Positions 35,592 through 46,090 of a stretch of DNA of 64,000 nt are shown here, piece by piece; within the stretch, counting starts at the first letter, position 1; every line of letters starts with the position of its first letter. The stretch covers positions 248,001 to 312,000 of the forward strand of contig NZ_JH600070.1 of NCBI RefSeq assembly GCF_000245015.1, given 5' to 3'. Made by a program: the position numbers and the translations under genes. This DNA is from Beggiatoa alba B18LD. Lineage in GTDB: Bacteria; Pseudomonadota; Gammaproteobacteria; Beggiatoales; Beggiatoaceae. The notes under the pieces are model-generated. The model made no database searches. It had not been told where the DNA came from and worked only from the letters and a program-made list of their open reading frames with translations.

Positions 35592-35867
35592 ATGACCCCA
35601 GACGAAAATGATGAACTATTTAATTTTCCCTGTGAGTTTCCCATTAAAGTGATGGGATTTGCTGAACTTGGCTTTGATGCGCTGGTAATAGAAATCGTAC
35701 AACGCCATTGTCAACATGAGCTACACAAAGAAGCAATTAGCTTACGTACCAGTAGCGGTGGAAAATACATGGCAGTTACCGTTACATTTACGGCACACAG
35801 TCGAGAACAACTTGATGCCTTATATCAAGAACTGACAGGACATCAAAAAATCACCATGGTCTTATAA
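35592..35867 (+). CDS. YbeD/DUF493 family protein
   Basis: The true start is the ATG at 35592, preceded by AGGGAGA, rather than an in-frame upstream codon that overlaps dat. The 91-residue protein has the family core FPCEFPIKVMGFAE and RTSSGGKYMAVTVTF, an ACT-like alpha-beta fold. Function is unknown; many relatives lie next to lipB, which is absent here. It follows dat and is probably cotranscribed with it. Confidence 0.92.
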   Translation: MTPDENDELFNFPCEFPIKVMGFAELGFDALVIEIVQRHCQHELHKEAISLRTSSGGKYMAVTVTFTAHSREQLDALYQELTGHQKITMVL

Positions 35868-35974
35868 ACCATTAAACACGAGAAGAGAAATGAGGAATAG
35901 CGAAATATTCCGCCATTCCTCTCCTACACCTGTTATGATACTGACCCTCTTTTTTTAAGCGTTCTTCTCACATC

Positions 35975-36595
35975 GTGCTCAGTCATACATTACAACAAGG
36001 TTTACGTGCTTTAGCTTTAGAATTATCACCACAAGTACAAGCACAATTAATTCGCTACGTAGAACTCTTACAGAAATGGAATCAAGCCTATAACTTAACG
36101 GCTATACGCGATCCGCAAGACATGGTCGTGAAACATTTATTAGATAGCCTAGCCGTTTTGCCCTATATTCAAGGAACACATTTTTTAGACGTTGGAACAG
36201 GTGCAGGCTTACCAGGACTCGTGATTGCCCTCTGTATGCCCAACTACACAGGGGTTTTACTAGATAGCAATGTCAAAAAAACCCGATTTGTACAACAAGT
36301 TATTGGAGAACTGCAACTATCCAATGTGAGCGTTGTACATCAACGCATCGAAGACTATCAACCTATAAAACTTTTCGATACAGTGATATCAAGGGCTTAC
36401 TCAAGTTTAGCCCTGTTCTATCATCAAACCATGCCTTTATGCAAACCAACAGGACAAATCATTGCAATGAAAGGCGCATTACCAACCAATGAAATTGCAG
36501 AATTAACGGATATTTCAATGACGATTAAAACAATTCCGTTATCTGTTCCCTTATTAAATGCAGAACGTCATTTAGTGGTGTTGTCTCATGGCTGA
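35975..36595 (+). CDS. rsmG: 16S rRNA m7G527 methyltransferase RsmG
   Basis: The start is a GTG at 35975, the only one compatible with the family N-terminus. The 206-residue SAM-dependent enzyme shows the RsmG hallmarks YNLTAIRDPQDMVVKHLLDSL, then FLDVGTGAGLPGLVIA (SAM site) and ISRAYSSL. It methylates G527 of 16S rRNA. It usually accompanies gidA and parAB; here instead it overlaps a HAD phosphatase gene by eight bases. Confidence 0.95.
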   Translation: MLSHTLQQGLRALALELSPQVQAQLIRYVELLQKWNQAYNLTAIRDPQDMVVKHLLDSLAVLPYIQGTHFLDVGTGAGLPGLVIALCMPNYTGVLLDSNVKKTRFVQQVIGELQLSNVSVVHQRIEDYQPIKLFDTVISRAYSSLALFYHQTMPLCKPTGQIIAMKGALPTNEIAELTDISMTIKTIPLSVPLLNAERHLVVLSHG

Positions 36596-37370
36596 CTTAA
36601 GTGGAATAAAAGGTTTTTTATTTGATTTAGATGGGGTTTTATACGTGGATAACACCCCGATTGATGGCGCAATTGAAACCGTTGCTTTATTAAAAAAACG
36701 CAAAATTGCCTGTCGTTTCCTCACAAATACCTCAACTAAATCAACAGCAACGCTCTACCAAAAACTTAAACAAATGGGCTTTGCCATTGAACAAGAGGAA
36801 ATCATCAGCGCACCTTATGCAACCGTTTTATACCTACGGCAACAACCGCAAGCTCGTTGCTACCTCCTGCTTGCAGAAGATGCAAAACGCGATTTCCGCG
36901 AATTTCCTCAAACGGAAGATAAACCTAACTTTGTGGTCATTGGCGACATTGGCGATGTTTGGCGTTACTCACTGCTCAACCAAGTCTTTCAATACATGAT
37001 GGCAGGCGCGGAACTCATCGCGTTACATAAAAATAAATTCTGGCAAACTGCAAACGGCTTACAACTCGATATAGGCTCATTTATCACAGGCTTAGAATAC
37101 GCAACGGGTAAAACAGCCACTGTTATCGGCAAACCATCGAGTACTTTTTTTGAATTAGCGATGCGCGATTTACGCTTATCTCGTGAACAAGTTGCCGTCA
37201 TTGGCGACGACGTAGAAGCCGATGTTGCTGGCGGACAAGCCTGTGGCATGATGGGCATTCTTGTTCAAACAGGAAAATTCAGAACTGAACAAGTTGTTAA
37301 ATCAGGCGTTAAACCAGACATGATTATCAGCTCTATCAAAGCATTGGGGAATCAACTAGAAAACTTGTAA
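36588..37370 (+). CDS. HAD-superfamily IIA phosphatase (NagD/LHPP-like)
   Basis: The 260-residue protein has the HAD motifs FDLDGVLY at residues 12-19, LTNTS (motif II), a conserved IGKPS (motif III Lys) and IGDDVEADV (motif IV acidic pair). The C2a cap between motifs II and III and the total length fit subfamily IIA, which includes nucleotide phosphatase NagD and LHPP-type enzymes. Substrate is unknown. It overlaps the end of rsmG by eight bases, and a terminator follows. Confidence 0.92.
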   Translation: MADLSGIKGFLFDLDGVLYVDNTPIDGAIETVALLKKRKIACRFLTNTSTKSTATLYQKLKQMGFAIEQEEIISAPYATVLYLRQQPQARCYLLLAEDAKRDFREFPQTEDKPNFVVIGDIGDVWRYSLLNQVFQYMMAGAELIALHKNKFWQTANGLQLDIGSFITGLEYATGKTATVIGKPSSTFFELAMRDLRLSREQVAVIGDDVEADVAGGQACGMMGILVQTGKFRTEQVVKSGVKPDMIISSIKALGNQLENL

Positions 37371-37436
37371 CATGTCATCATGCTGCAATACAAACCCCTG
37401 AAAATAACCAATAACACGCTATGTGTGCTTTGATAT

Positions 37437-37477
37437 GCGGAACAAACTATCCCTCGGTATGTTCCGCTTTTTTTTAT
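37437..37477 (+). terminator. Intrinsic terminator after the HAD gene
   Basis: GCGGAACA pairs with TGTTCCGC around a 15-base loop, followed by eight or more T. It ends the rsmG-HAD transcript and lies just before the convergent cNMP-fold gene. Confidence 0.9.
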
Positions 37478-37495
37478 TCTTCTACCAATTTACAG

Positions 37496-37969
37496 CTAAA
37501 AATCCAACAAATTCATCAAATCTTTTTCATCATTCTGCTTTCTGAGCCTACTAATGAGAGCAAGTAACAAATTTTTATAAATTACTTTACCAACCCGATC
37601 ATCACTGATAACTTTCTCAAAGTTTTCTCGACTAATACACAACAACGCCGCATCCTCGATTGCCCGCACAGAAGCAGAGGCTAAACACTGGTCAATAAAA
37701 GCATATTCACCCAGTAACGCACAACGGCTTAACGTTCCTAAATGCACATCATGTTCCCTTGGAATTTCAACATCTTTCGGCAAAAATACATCCCAAGTTC
37801 CCTGACTGATAATATATAGCTCCTCCACTTTTTGCCCTTCTTGTAAGACGAGCGTGCCTTTACGATACAACTGCTGTTTAAAAAAACGCGCAATGTAAAA
37901 AATCTGTTTTGCGTCTAATTGATGAAATAACGGGCAGAGTGATAAAACAGTAAAAATTTCTTTAGACAT
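37496..37969 (-). CDS. Cyclic-nucleotide-binding-fold protein, single domain
   Basis: The 157-residue protein consists of one cNMP-binding-type beta-barrel plus a C-terminal helix. Family features include FKQQLYRKGTLVLQEGQ, ELYIISQG and the phosphate cassette LLGEYAFID. The cassette continues CLASASVRA where most cNMP binders have PRxA(S/T)V, so the phosphate-anchoring Arg appears to be Ala. Ligand binding is therefore doubtful. There is no output domain, so it would act by protein contact. It is a single minus-strand gene; two class III cyclases are encoded in this window. Confidence 0.85.
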   Translation of the reverse strand: MSKEIFTVLSLCPLFHQLDAKQIFYIARFFKQQLYRKGTLVLQEGQKVEELYIISQGTWDVFLPKDVEIPREHDVHLGTLSRCALLGEYAFIDQCLASASVRAIEDAALLCISRENFEKVISDDRVGKVIYKNLLLALISRLRKQNDEKDLMNLLDF

Positions 37970-38148
37970 GACTAAGTTAACCTATTAAATATAAAAACAT
38001 TAGTATGGGATGGATAACTTAAGGGATAGCACAAAAAGTCCAATATTTAAAAACAGAGAACAATTTACGCGATTAATCATGAAAAGAAAATGTTTTATTT
38101 AAATTATTTAAAATCATAAAGTTAAGCGGATTTTTTAAAAAGATAAAA

Positions 38149-38230
38149 TCGTGTTTAAATCAGGATTTACAGGATTATCAAAAATTTCAAGATGAAATCA
38201 TCGAAATATTTTTAATCCTGATTCAGACAA
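38149..38230. repeat. GTCTGAATCAG palindromic repeat, degenerate copy 5
   Basis: The right end ATCCTGATTCAGACAA is intact; the left end is eroded to CGTGTTTAAATCAGGATT. Internal CAGGATT units remain. It is shorter than the full copies. Confidence 0.7.
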
Positions 38231-38235
38231 AAATA

Positions 38236-38266
38236 GACCTGCTAGGTTTTAAAAACCTAGCAGGTC
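38236..38266. repeat. GACCTGCTAGG hairpin repeat, copy 3
   Basis: Perfect palindrome GACCTGCTAGGTTTT/AAAACCTAGCAGGTC lying six bases after a GTCTGAATCAG element. The pair order matches the locus at 12404-12559. Confidence 0.85.
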
Positions 38267-38341
38267 TATTGAAACGAGTAAACATGACTAGCAGGATTAA
38301 CTTAACCCATTAAATTTAAAAAATTTAACTGCCATGTCAGA

Positions 38342-39544
<1,203 letters not shown>

Positions 39545-39595
39545 CTAAAATAATTTTCTCATCAATCAATAAGAAAATATATTAATAATCATTGA

Positions 39596-40078
39596 TTAAT
39601 TACTTAAATAAGTTTGTAACTGTGTTTTACTCAACTTACAATTAACCCATTCAGGGTCTAACGTCGCCCCTAACTGTTTATAAAAACGAATAGCGGGTTC
39701 ATTCCAATCTAAAACCTGCCAATGTAATTTACCCACTTGTTGCAAAGCTGCCTCAGCAATCAATGCATTAAACAATAATGTTCCTATGCCTTGTCGACGA
39801 TGCGTCTCTTTAACAACCAAATCATCAATATATAAAGATTTACCTTTCCACGTCGAATAACTGTAATAATACAAAATCATTCCAACCGCTTCTTTATCAA
39901 CTGTTTCCGCAATAAAAAATTCAAAATAAGCCCGCTCACCAAAGCCATCTTTTAATAATTGCTCAGGCGTATTCATAATTTCAGCCAGCGCATTTTCATA
40001 ACGCGCTAACTCTTGCACCAGCATAAAAACTGCATTGATGTCTTCCGCAACACCTTTTCGTACTATGTAATTGGTCAT
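39596..40078 (-). CDS. GNAT family N-acetyltransferase (diamine acetyltransferase-like)
   Basis: The 160-residue GNAT enzyme uses acetyl-CoA, with the binding loop RRQGIG near residue 103. The segments YYSYSTWKGKSLYIDDLVV and VLDWNEPAIRFYKQLGA match spermidine/diamine acetyltransferase-like members and suggest an amine substrate, though this is not certain. It is a single gene upstream of tgt on the same strand, separated by about 140 bases. Confidence 0.87.
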   Translation of the reverse strand: MTNYIVRKGVAEDINAVFMLVQELARYENALAEIMNTPEQLLKDGFGERAYFEFFIAETVDKEAVGMILYYYSYSTWKGKSLYIDDLVVKETHRRQGIGTLLFNALIAEAALQQVGKLHWQVLDWNEPAIRFYKQLGATLDPEWVNCKLSKTQLQTYLSN

Positions 40079-40683
40079 TATTTATTGAAAACTTCTAATT
40101 AGTTAATGAATTCATTGTTTTTATTTTTCTTTCAATCGCTTTTTAGCACAGATAGGCATATCCCCTGCTAAGACAATATAAAGCGATTGCGTAAGACTAG
40201 AAAACCCATAAAACAATGACAAGCTGTCAATTATATAAAATTTATCAGGCTTTTTTAATTTGGTAGCACTAAACAAGACAGGTTTTTCTCGTTAATCTTA
40301 ACCCTTTTGTCTGAATTAGATTTTATGCGTTTAAAACTTGACTTGTTTGGCACTACCTTTAATTTTTAATAATTCATGGTTTTTAATGTTTTTCTCAAAT
40401 AATGACACTTGTTATCATGAATTAGCCTTGTTTTTACAAATTGATATTATTGAAAATTTTTCAAAAAAATTTGAGTATCAATATGTTGTACACATAATAA
40501 AAATTTTCTTTACCAGAAAAACCCTAGAATATATAAGTACAAAGATACTTAAAAATAGTCTAAAGTTTCATTAATGGGTCAGATTAAAACGAGAAATATA
40601 GAGAAATCATAAAACAAGAATCAATCATCCTTTATTATAAGGATGTGTTTGGGTTAAATTAAGTTAAATCAAGGGGATGAAAA
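40079..40683. other. Gene-free AT-rich region upstream of the hybrid kinase
   Basis: About 600 bases with no convincing gene. A 78-codon ORF across 40338-40574 has unusual composition and overlaps an inverted-repeat element, so I reject it. The element at 40262-40357 is annotated separately. The rest must contain the kinase promoter. Confidence 0.6.
40262..40357. repeat. AGCACTAAACAAG inverted-repeat element, copy 1
   Basis: This 96-bp element has ends GGTAGCACTAAACAAG and CTTGTTTGGCACTACC, inverted repeats with five mismatches over 16 bp. Its core (GGTTTTTCTCGTTAATCTTAA and GTCTGAATTAG) matches the reverse complement of 60540-60632. No ORF is present. It looks like a MITE-like element of a different family from the IS630-type ones. 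Confidence 0.72.
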
Positions 40684-42753
40684 TTGTCGCACTATTTCCG
40701 TCAGGGTCGTTTGTTAATTCTTATCTTATTTATATTACTGGCTTTTTTGACGATTGCGGGTTCTTTAATTGCAACACATCAAAAATCACTGTTAATGGCG
40801 AGTGAACAAAATAGAATTACATTAGAGCTTGATTTAATTAGTGGTTTTATTAAAGAATCTTTTTTGCAACGTGATTACAATGCAGTAAGCCTATTTTTAA
40901 GTGATTGGGGACAACAACGGGCTTATATTGTCAGTATTAAAGCCATTTTGAAAAATGACTTTGAATTAGTACATTATCAACGTGATACTCCAGCAGCTGC
41001 AACATTTACAATACAAAAGCAAATCCAGTTTTCTGCAACAAATGGCTTAATGATAGAAATCAGTACCGATTTAGCCGATATTCAACATATTATTCAAACT
41101 TTAAATTTTCAATTATTTGCGATTGCTTTGTTAATTGTTGCCGTTTTAGGGGTGGCGATTTGGGTAACTTTACGCAAAATTGCTTTAATTCCAATGGAAC
41201 AGGAAATTGAGAGACGCACGCAAGCATTGCGCGAGATGAATCAAGATTTACAAGTTGCGATGCAAATTGCAGAAGAGGCTCAACATAATGCGGAAGAGGC
41301 TGCCGTAGAGGCGGAAGAAGCTGCGGCGAAAGCCGAAATTGCAAATCAGGCAAAAAGTATTTTTTTAGCGAATATGAGCCACGAATTGCGCACGCCGTTA
41401 AATGGTATTTTAGGTTATACCCAAATTTTACAACGTGATACGCAATTATCAGGTCAGCAAAAAAAAGGAGTTGATGTTATTCATCGCTGTGGTAATTATT
41501 TATTGACATTAATTAACGATATTTTAGATTTATCTAAAATTGAGGCAGATAAATTAGAATTATATTGTACAGATGTTGATTTTAATGTTTTTTTAGATGA
41601 TATCGTCGCGCTTTTTCATGCACGAGCGGAGCAAAAAGGCATTATGTTTATTTTTGAGCATTTGACCGCATTACCAGTTGCTATTTATGCCGATGAAAAA
41701 CGACTACGACAGATTTTAATTAATTTATTGGGTAATGCTGTCAAGTTTACTGAACAAGGAGGGGTTAAATTTAAAGTTGCTTATCAAGCAAATACCGTAT
41801 TTATTGAAATTGAAGATACAGGAATTGGTATTCCCCATAATGAAATTAGTGATATTTTTCTGCCATTTTATCAAGTTTGTAGCATTACCAATAAAATTGA
41901 AGGAGCGGGTTTAGGTTTAACGATTACCAAACGCCTTGTTGAGCTGATGCACGGACATATTCGGGTGGAAAGTGAGTTACATAAAGGGACACATTTCTGG
42001 CTTGAATTGCCGTTGCCTGAGCGAGAAACATTAGTAAAATCAGTAGAAAATATCGCACCTGTAATTAAAGGGTATGAGGGCGAAAAAAAGGTTATTTTAA
42101 TCGTTGATGATCGTTGGGAAAATCGGGTGGTTTTAGTAAATTTGTTGCAACCATTGGGATTTTTAACCATTGAGGCAATTAATGGGCAAGATGGGTTGCA
42201 TAAAATGGCGTTACAAAGACCTGATTTAATTATTACAGACTTAGTGATGCCTGTAATGGATGGCTTTGAATTTACGCGGCGAGTACATCATGATGTTATG
42301 ACTGCATCCATTCCGATTATTGCAACCTCAGCCAGTGTTTTTGAACATCCGCAGGAAGACAGTACATTAGCAGGTTGCAATGCATTTTTAGCAAAACCGA
42401 TTCAAGTAAATGCGTTATTTGATTTATTAAAAACGCATTTAAAAGTTACATGGATTTATGCAACTTCATCACCAGCAATGGCTTTAATAGAGCAGAATAA
42501 ATATGAGGAAGAATATCATGTTATGCTTTCTATCCCGACAGATTTAATGTTATCAATAGACCATGCGCTTGAATTATGTGAATTGGCAAAAATTGGGGAT
42601 ATTAATAGAATTTTGTCTGTGATTGATACATTAGATGCGGTATCGGAACAACATGCATTTTGGCAAGAAATGCGCAATTTAGCGCATAATTTTGAAACGG
42701 ATTTGATTTATCAATTATTGCGGGATTATGTGGATAGTTTACAAGTCACTTAG
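40684..42753 (+). CDS. Hybrid histidine kinase with receiver domain
   Basis: The start is a TTG preceded by AAGGGG; no in-frame ATG lies nearby. The 689-residue protein has membrane helices at about 9-31 and 142-161 around a small periplasmic loop, then a Glu/Ala-rich coiled coil. The kinase core has H233 in SHELRTP, an N-box near 337-350 and G-boxes DTGIGIP and GAGLGLT. The receiver has VDDR near 475, acceptor D519 in ITDLVMP and KP near 570. About 100 residues follow without a recognised domain. No cognate response regulator is nearby, so it probably signals to a distant partner. Confidence 0.93.
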   Translation: MSHYFRQGRLLILILFILLAFLTIAGSLIATHQKSLLMASEQNRITLELDLISGFIKESFLQRDYNAVSLFLSDWGQQRAYIVSIKAILKNDFELVHYQRDTPAAATFTIQKQIQFSATNGLMIEISTDLADIQHIIQTLNFQLFAIALLIVAVLGVAIWVTLRKIALIPMEQEIERRTQALREMNQDLQVAMQIAEEAQHNAEEAAVEAEEAAAKAEIANQAKSIFLANMSHELRTPLNGILGYTQILQRDTQLSGQQKKGVDVIHRCGNYLLTLINDILDLSKIEADKLELYCTDVDFNVFLDDIVALFHARAEQKGIMFIFEHLTALPVAIYADEKRLRQILINLLGNAVKFTEQGGVKFKVAYQANTVFIEIEDTGIGIPHNEISDIFLPFYQVCSITNKIEGAGLGLTITKRLVELMHGHIRVESELHKGTHFWLELPLPERETLVKSVENIAPVIKGYEGEKKVILIVDDRWENRVVLVNLLQPLGFLTIEAINGQDGLHKMALQRPDLIITDLVMPVMDGFEFTRRVHHDVMTASIPIIATSASVFEHPQEDSTLAGCNAFLAKPIQVNALFDLLKTHLKVTWIYATSSPAMALIEQNKYEEEYHVMLSIPTDLMLSIDHALELCELAKIGDINRILSVIDTLDAVSEQHAFWQEMRNLAHNFETDLIYQLLRDYVDSLQVT

Positions 42754-42757
42754 GTAG

Positions 42758-42798
42758 TATAAACCCTGCTGAATATTGAGTTGTTAGCAGGGTTTATA
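42758..42798. terminator. Bidirectional terminator between kinase and DUF3422 genes
   Basis: TATAAACCCTGCT pairs with AGCAGGGTTTATA, a perfect 13-bp stem with a 15-base loop. It lies between convergent stop codons. Confidence 0.82.
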
Positions 42799-42811
42799 AT
42801 AGTGACATGAT

Positions 42812-44113
42812 TTAGTGTTTGGTATTTCCCGTGACGCTTTTACGGAGATGTTTAACCCCCGAAGCGATAAATAAGGCGACGATGGGGATAGAAACGCCCA
42901 TGACAATTTCAGGGTTTACATGGAGTAAATCCGCAGATTTCAACGCTTTTGCAATGTAACCAACGAGGCTGACTGCATAGTAGGTAATCGCCGCAACGGA
43001 TAATCCTTCAACCGTTTCTTGCAAGCGCAATTGTAAGTGTGCGCGATTATCCATAGAGGCTAATAGGGCTTGATTTTGTTCTTCGTGTTTAATTTCTACC
43101 CGAGTTCGTAGTAATTGACTGGCATTATTCACCCGTTTTGATAGTTCTGCTTGTCGTTGGGCGACAGATTCGCAGGTGCGAATAGCGGGGGCAAGCCGTC
43201 TGTCCATGAATTCTTGGAAGGTTTGCACGCCTTGAATACGCACTTCGCGCAGTTCAATAATCCGTCGGGCGACCAGTTCATAATAGGCTTCTGTCGCACT
43301 GAAACGGTAAGCAGTAGAGGAAACAATATTTTCAATCATTGCCGCAAGTTGGCTTAATTCCTCTAATAACTCTTCATCTTTTTTCCCCTGTTCTTGAGTC
43401 ATGGCGGTTGTCAGTGTCATGAGTTTTTTATCAGCATTGGCGAGTACGGGAATTAAATCACGGGCAAGTGGTAACGCCATAAATGCCATCATTCGATAGG
43501 TTTCAATTTCTAACAGGCGTAGCATCATCCGCCCACATTGACGAGAGTAAAGACTTTTGTCGACGATAAGAAAACGGCTAAATCCATCTTCATGAATGGT
43601 AAAGTCGGTAAAAGCAAGTGCTGCCCCATCGCCAATATGCGCCCCAACAATGTGATTTCCTTCAAAATAAGAGACAATATCATCAACAGTCGTGGGTAAG
43701 TGTTTTACGGCATCTGCTTTTAAAATCGCAAGATGTGCGGCAACCATTAATTGCCCTGGAATCGCTTGCACCCATTCAGGGGGTAAGCGATTAATAACAG
43801 GGTCAGCAAAGGGGTCGGTGAAATCGGCTTTTATGATAAATTGGTAACGGGTAAATTCTGTATGCCTTTCTAAATGCAGGCGAAAATTGCCAAAATTGTT
43901 ACTAAAATGTTTTATATCGGCAGGGGGGGCTTTAACACCATATTGTTCGCACAAGCGCACTAAATGTGCGTGTTCTTGCATACGTTCATGTTCGTTGACT
44001 AATAAGGCTAGATAAGAAGCGCGTTCTGGCGGGTGCAGGGCTTCAAAAGGGCGGGCATGTACTTCATTGTGAAGTAAAAAACGTTGCGGATATGCTGGGG
44101 GTAAATTTGCCAT
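42812..44113 (-). CDS. DUF3422 family membrane protein
   Basis: The 433-residue protein begins with the family signature RFLLHNEVHARPFEALHPPERAS. It is soluble and helical for most of its length, and the last 70 residues hold two membrane helices (LSVAAITYYAVSLVGYIAKA and VMGVSIPIVALFIASG regions). This is the standard DUF3422 layout. Function is unknown. It is a single gene convergent with the hybrid kinase. Confidence 0.92.
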   Translation of the reverse strand: MANLPPAYPQRFLLHNEVHARPFEALHPPERASYLALLVNEHERMQEHAHLVRLCEQYGVKAPPADIKHFSNNFGNFRLHLERHTEFTRYQFIIKADFTDPFADPVINRLPPEWVQAIPGQLMVAAHLAILKADAVKHLPTTVDDIVSYFEGNHIVGAHIGDGAALAFTDFTIHEDGFSRFLIVDKSLYSRQCGRMMLRLLEIETYRMMAFMALPLARDLIPVLANADKKLMTLTTAMTQEQGKKDEELLEELSQLAAMIENIVSSTAYRFSATEAYYELVARRIIELREVRIQGVQTFQEFMDRRLAPAIRTCESVAQRQAELSKRVNNASQLLRTRVEIKHEEQNQALLASMDNRAHLQLRLQETVEGLSVAAITYYAVSLVGYIAKALKSADLLHVNPEIVMGVSIPIVALFIASGVKHLRKSVTGNTKH

Positions 44114-44231
44114 GTCATGAATCTCGACGAATATAAACGATTCGTTTTTTTAATGGTTTCAATAAATATATTATATATTCAAATAGTTATGCTTTGATGA
44201 TTATATCAAGTTTGGAGAGCAAACGTAGGAT

Positions 44232-44548
44232 AACCTGAGTTCGGCGAGTTTTATAAAATAAAACAGAGACCTGCTAGGTTTTTAAAATCTAGCAGGTCTG
44301 TCAGAACACGCGAAAAGGGTTGACCAGACAAGATTAAAATATTGTCTGAATCAGGATTTTCAGAATTAGCAGAATTAACAGAATTTAAAACCCTCAAACC
44401 AAAAAGTCAGGTGAATGACGCTTTTTAATCCTGCTAATCCTGAAAATCCTGTGAATCCTGATTCAGACAAGCTGTTGTCTTTTTTAAAAAACTCGCAGAA
44501 CTCAGGTTAAAATAAAAACCTGCTAGGTTTTTAAAACCTAGCAGGTTT
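44232..44548. repeat. Composite repeat cluster: outer module, hairpin, palindrome, outer module, hairpin
   Basis: In order: forward outer module CCTGAGTTCGGCGAGTTTT (44232), GACCTGCTAGG hairpin (44268-44298), GTCTGAATCAG palindrome (44342-44470), reverse outer module AACTCGCAGAACTCAGGTT (about 44489-44509) and a second CTAG hairpin (44517-44547). The two outer modules form a long inverted repeat. It fills most of the gap 44114-44661. Confidence 0.85.
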
Positions 44549-44566
44549 CTGTTTTACCAAAACATA

Positions 44567-44639
44567 TAGCAAACGTATTATAAAACGACATGAAGGACTG
44601 GCAGTCCTAGATTTAAATCACTTTATGGTACGGTTACTA
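44567..44639. mobile_element. MITE with IS630-like ends, copy 2
   Basis: This 73-bp element starts TAGCAAACGTATTATAAAACG and ends GGTTACTA, with TA on both sides. It shares the internal GACTGGCAGTCCTAGATTTAAATCACTTT block with copy 1 at 300-390. It lies directly after the composite repeat cluster and before the aminotransferase stop. Confidence 0.75.
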
Positions 44640-44661
44640 TATCGCTTAATTCAGGCTGAAA

Positions 44662-45864
44662 CTATGCTGCACAAGCAGTTCGTTCTAACAGTAATTGTTT
44701 AATGGCAGAGCCTAAACGTTTAATTCCTTCTTCAATCATTTGTGCGTCAGCATTGGAGAAATTTAAACGTAAGGTATTGTTACCACTGCCGTCCACATAA
44801 AAGGCTTTACCGGGAACAAAAGCAACGTTGGCTTTGGCAGCGTAATCAAATAAATCCATTGCACTCAAACTGGGGGGCAATGTCACCCATAAAAACATTC
44901 CGCCTTCTGGACGGGTATAGGTCACTTCTGGCGGGAAATTTTGCTCAATTGCAGTCACCATTAAATCACGCTGTTGCCCATAATGATGTTTAATTGTCGC
45001 AATATGTTCGTCTAAATCGTTATCCGTTACGTATTGATAAACAAGACGTTGTGAGAGCGTATTAGATTGTAAATCTGTGGCTTGTTTGGCAATGACTAAT
45101 TTATCGATAATTTCACGATTGGCGCATATCCAGCCTAAGCGTAAACCAGGGGCAACAATTTTTGAGAAAGAGCCTAATAAAATGGCTTGGTCGCCTAAAT
45201 AGCTTTTTAATGGGGCTAAATCTTCTCCGATAAAACGTAATTCGCCATAAGGGTCATCTTCAACAACAAGGGTTTGTTGTGCTTGAAAAACAGTCGCAAG
45301 AGCGCGACGCTTGGCTTCTGAGTAGGTAATGCCAGAGGGATTTTGGAAGTTAGGAACGGTATAAAATAATTTTGTGGGTTGTTGCGCAAGTAATATGGCT
45401 AGTTGTTCTGTATCAATGCCATCGGCTTGCAAGGTTGCGGTATGAAATTGTGGTTCATACAGGGAAAAGGCTTGAATTGCTCCCAGATAGCTGGGTTTTT
45501 CTAACGCGACAAAATCCCCTTTGTTTAAGAAGATTTTACCAATTAAATCTAATCCTTGTTGTGAGCCATTGGTTATTAAAATTTCATCGGGGTGAACTTT
45601 TAAGCCATGACGTTTGGCATAACGTTGGGCAATATATTCCCTTAAGGGGGTATAACCTTCCGTTGTACTGTATTGCAAGGGATTAGCGACTTTATCTTGC
45701 ATGACTTTCGCAGTGGCGGCAATGATAGGCTCTACAGGGAAAAAGCGCGGGTTAGGCAATCCGCCTGCAAAGGAAATTATCTCAGGGTTCTCAGTGACTT
45801 TAAGAATTTCGCGGATGAAAGAACGGTGCGCACTCTGCATTCTGTCTGCAAATAGAGAATTCAT
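44662..45864 (-). CDS. PLP-dependent aminotransferase (2-aminoadipate transaminase-like)
   Basis: The 400-residue fold-type I enzyme resembles the LysN/2-aminoadipate aminotransferase group. Visible features are ISFAGGLPNPRFFP at the start, YSTTEGYTPLR, the cofactor-contacting VPNFQNPSG and DDPYGELRF, the Schiff-base Lys235 in GSFSKIVAPGLRLGW, and the C-terminal carboxylate-binding Arg in NTLRLNFSN. It lacks the winged-helix domain of MocR regulators. The substrate range of this group is broad, so I give no symbol. It is a single minus-strand gene. Confidence 0.9.
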   Translation of the reverse strand: MNSLFADRMQSAHRSFIREILKVTENPEIISFAGGLPNPRFFPVEPIIAATAKVMQDKVANPLQYSTTEGYTPLREYIAQRYAKRHGLKVHPDEILITNGSQQGLDLIGKIFLNKGDFVALEKPSYLGAIQAFSLYEPQFHTATLQADGIDTEQLAILLAQQPTKLFYTVPNFQNPSGITYSEAKRRALATVFQAQQTLVVEDDPYGELRFIGEDLAPLKSYLGDQAILLGSFSKIVAPGLRLGWICANREIIDKLVIAKQATDLQSNTLSQRLVYQYVTDNDLDEHIATIKHHYGQQRDLMVTAIEQNFPPEVTYTRPEGGMFLWVTLPPSLSAMDLFDYAAKANVAFVPGKAFYVDGSGNNTLRLNFSNADAQMIEEGIKRLGSAIKQLLLERTACAA

Positions 45865-46090
45865 AATATTCAGGTGTCCTACAAAAAAATAGAGAAACTA
45901 ATCTCAACTATAAAACAGTGGGAATTTAGCGTTAATAACTTAAGTTGTAATCGGTGACAATTTTTAGAATGGATATGACGCACACTGTTTAACCGTTGCA
46001 GATTGGGTAAATCTGCTAAAAAAATATTTTAAAAGCAATCTTATAGATTAAGAGTGCTTTGAGTTAAACAGATAAATGACCACCTCTTGT

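Larger units (their letters stand above)
37970..38341. other. Gene-free region with repeats, upstream of the cNMP-fold gene
   Basis: The first 170 bases are AT-rich with no recognised site and include the promoter of the minus-strand cNMP-fold gene. The rest holds a degenerate GTCTGAATCAG element and a CTAG hairpin, annotated separately. No ORF was seen. Confidence 0.6.

Noticed and set aside
40338-40574. 78-codon plus-strand ORF upstream of the hybrid kinase
   Set aside because: It overlaps an inverted-repeat element, is extremely AT-rich and Phe/Lys-biased, and has no ribosome binding site.
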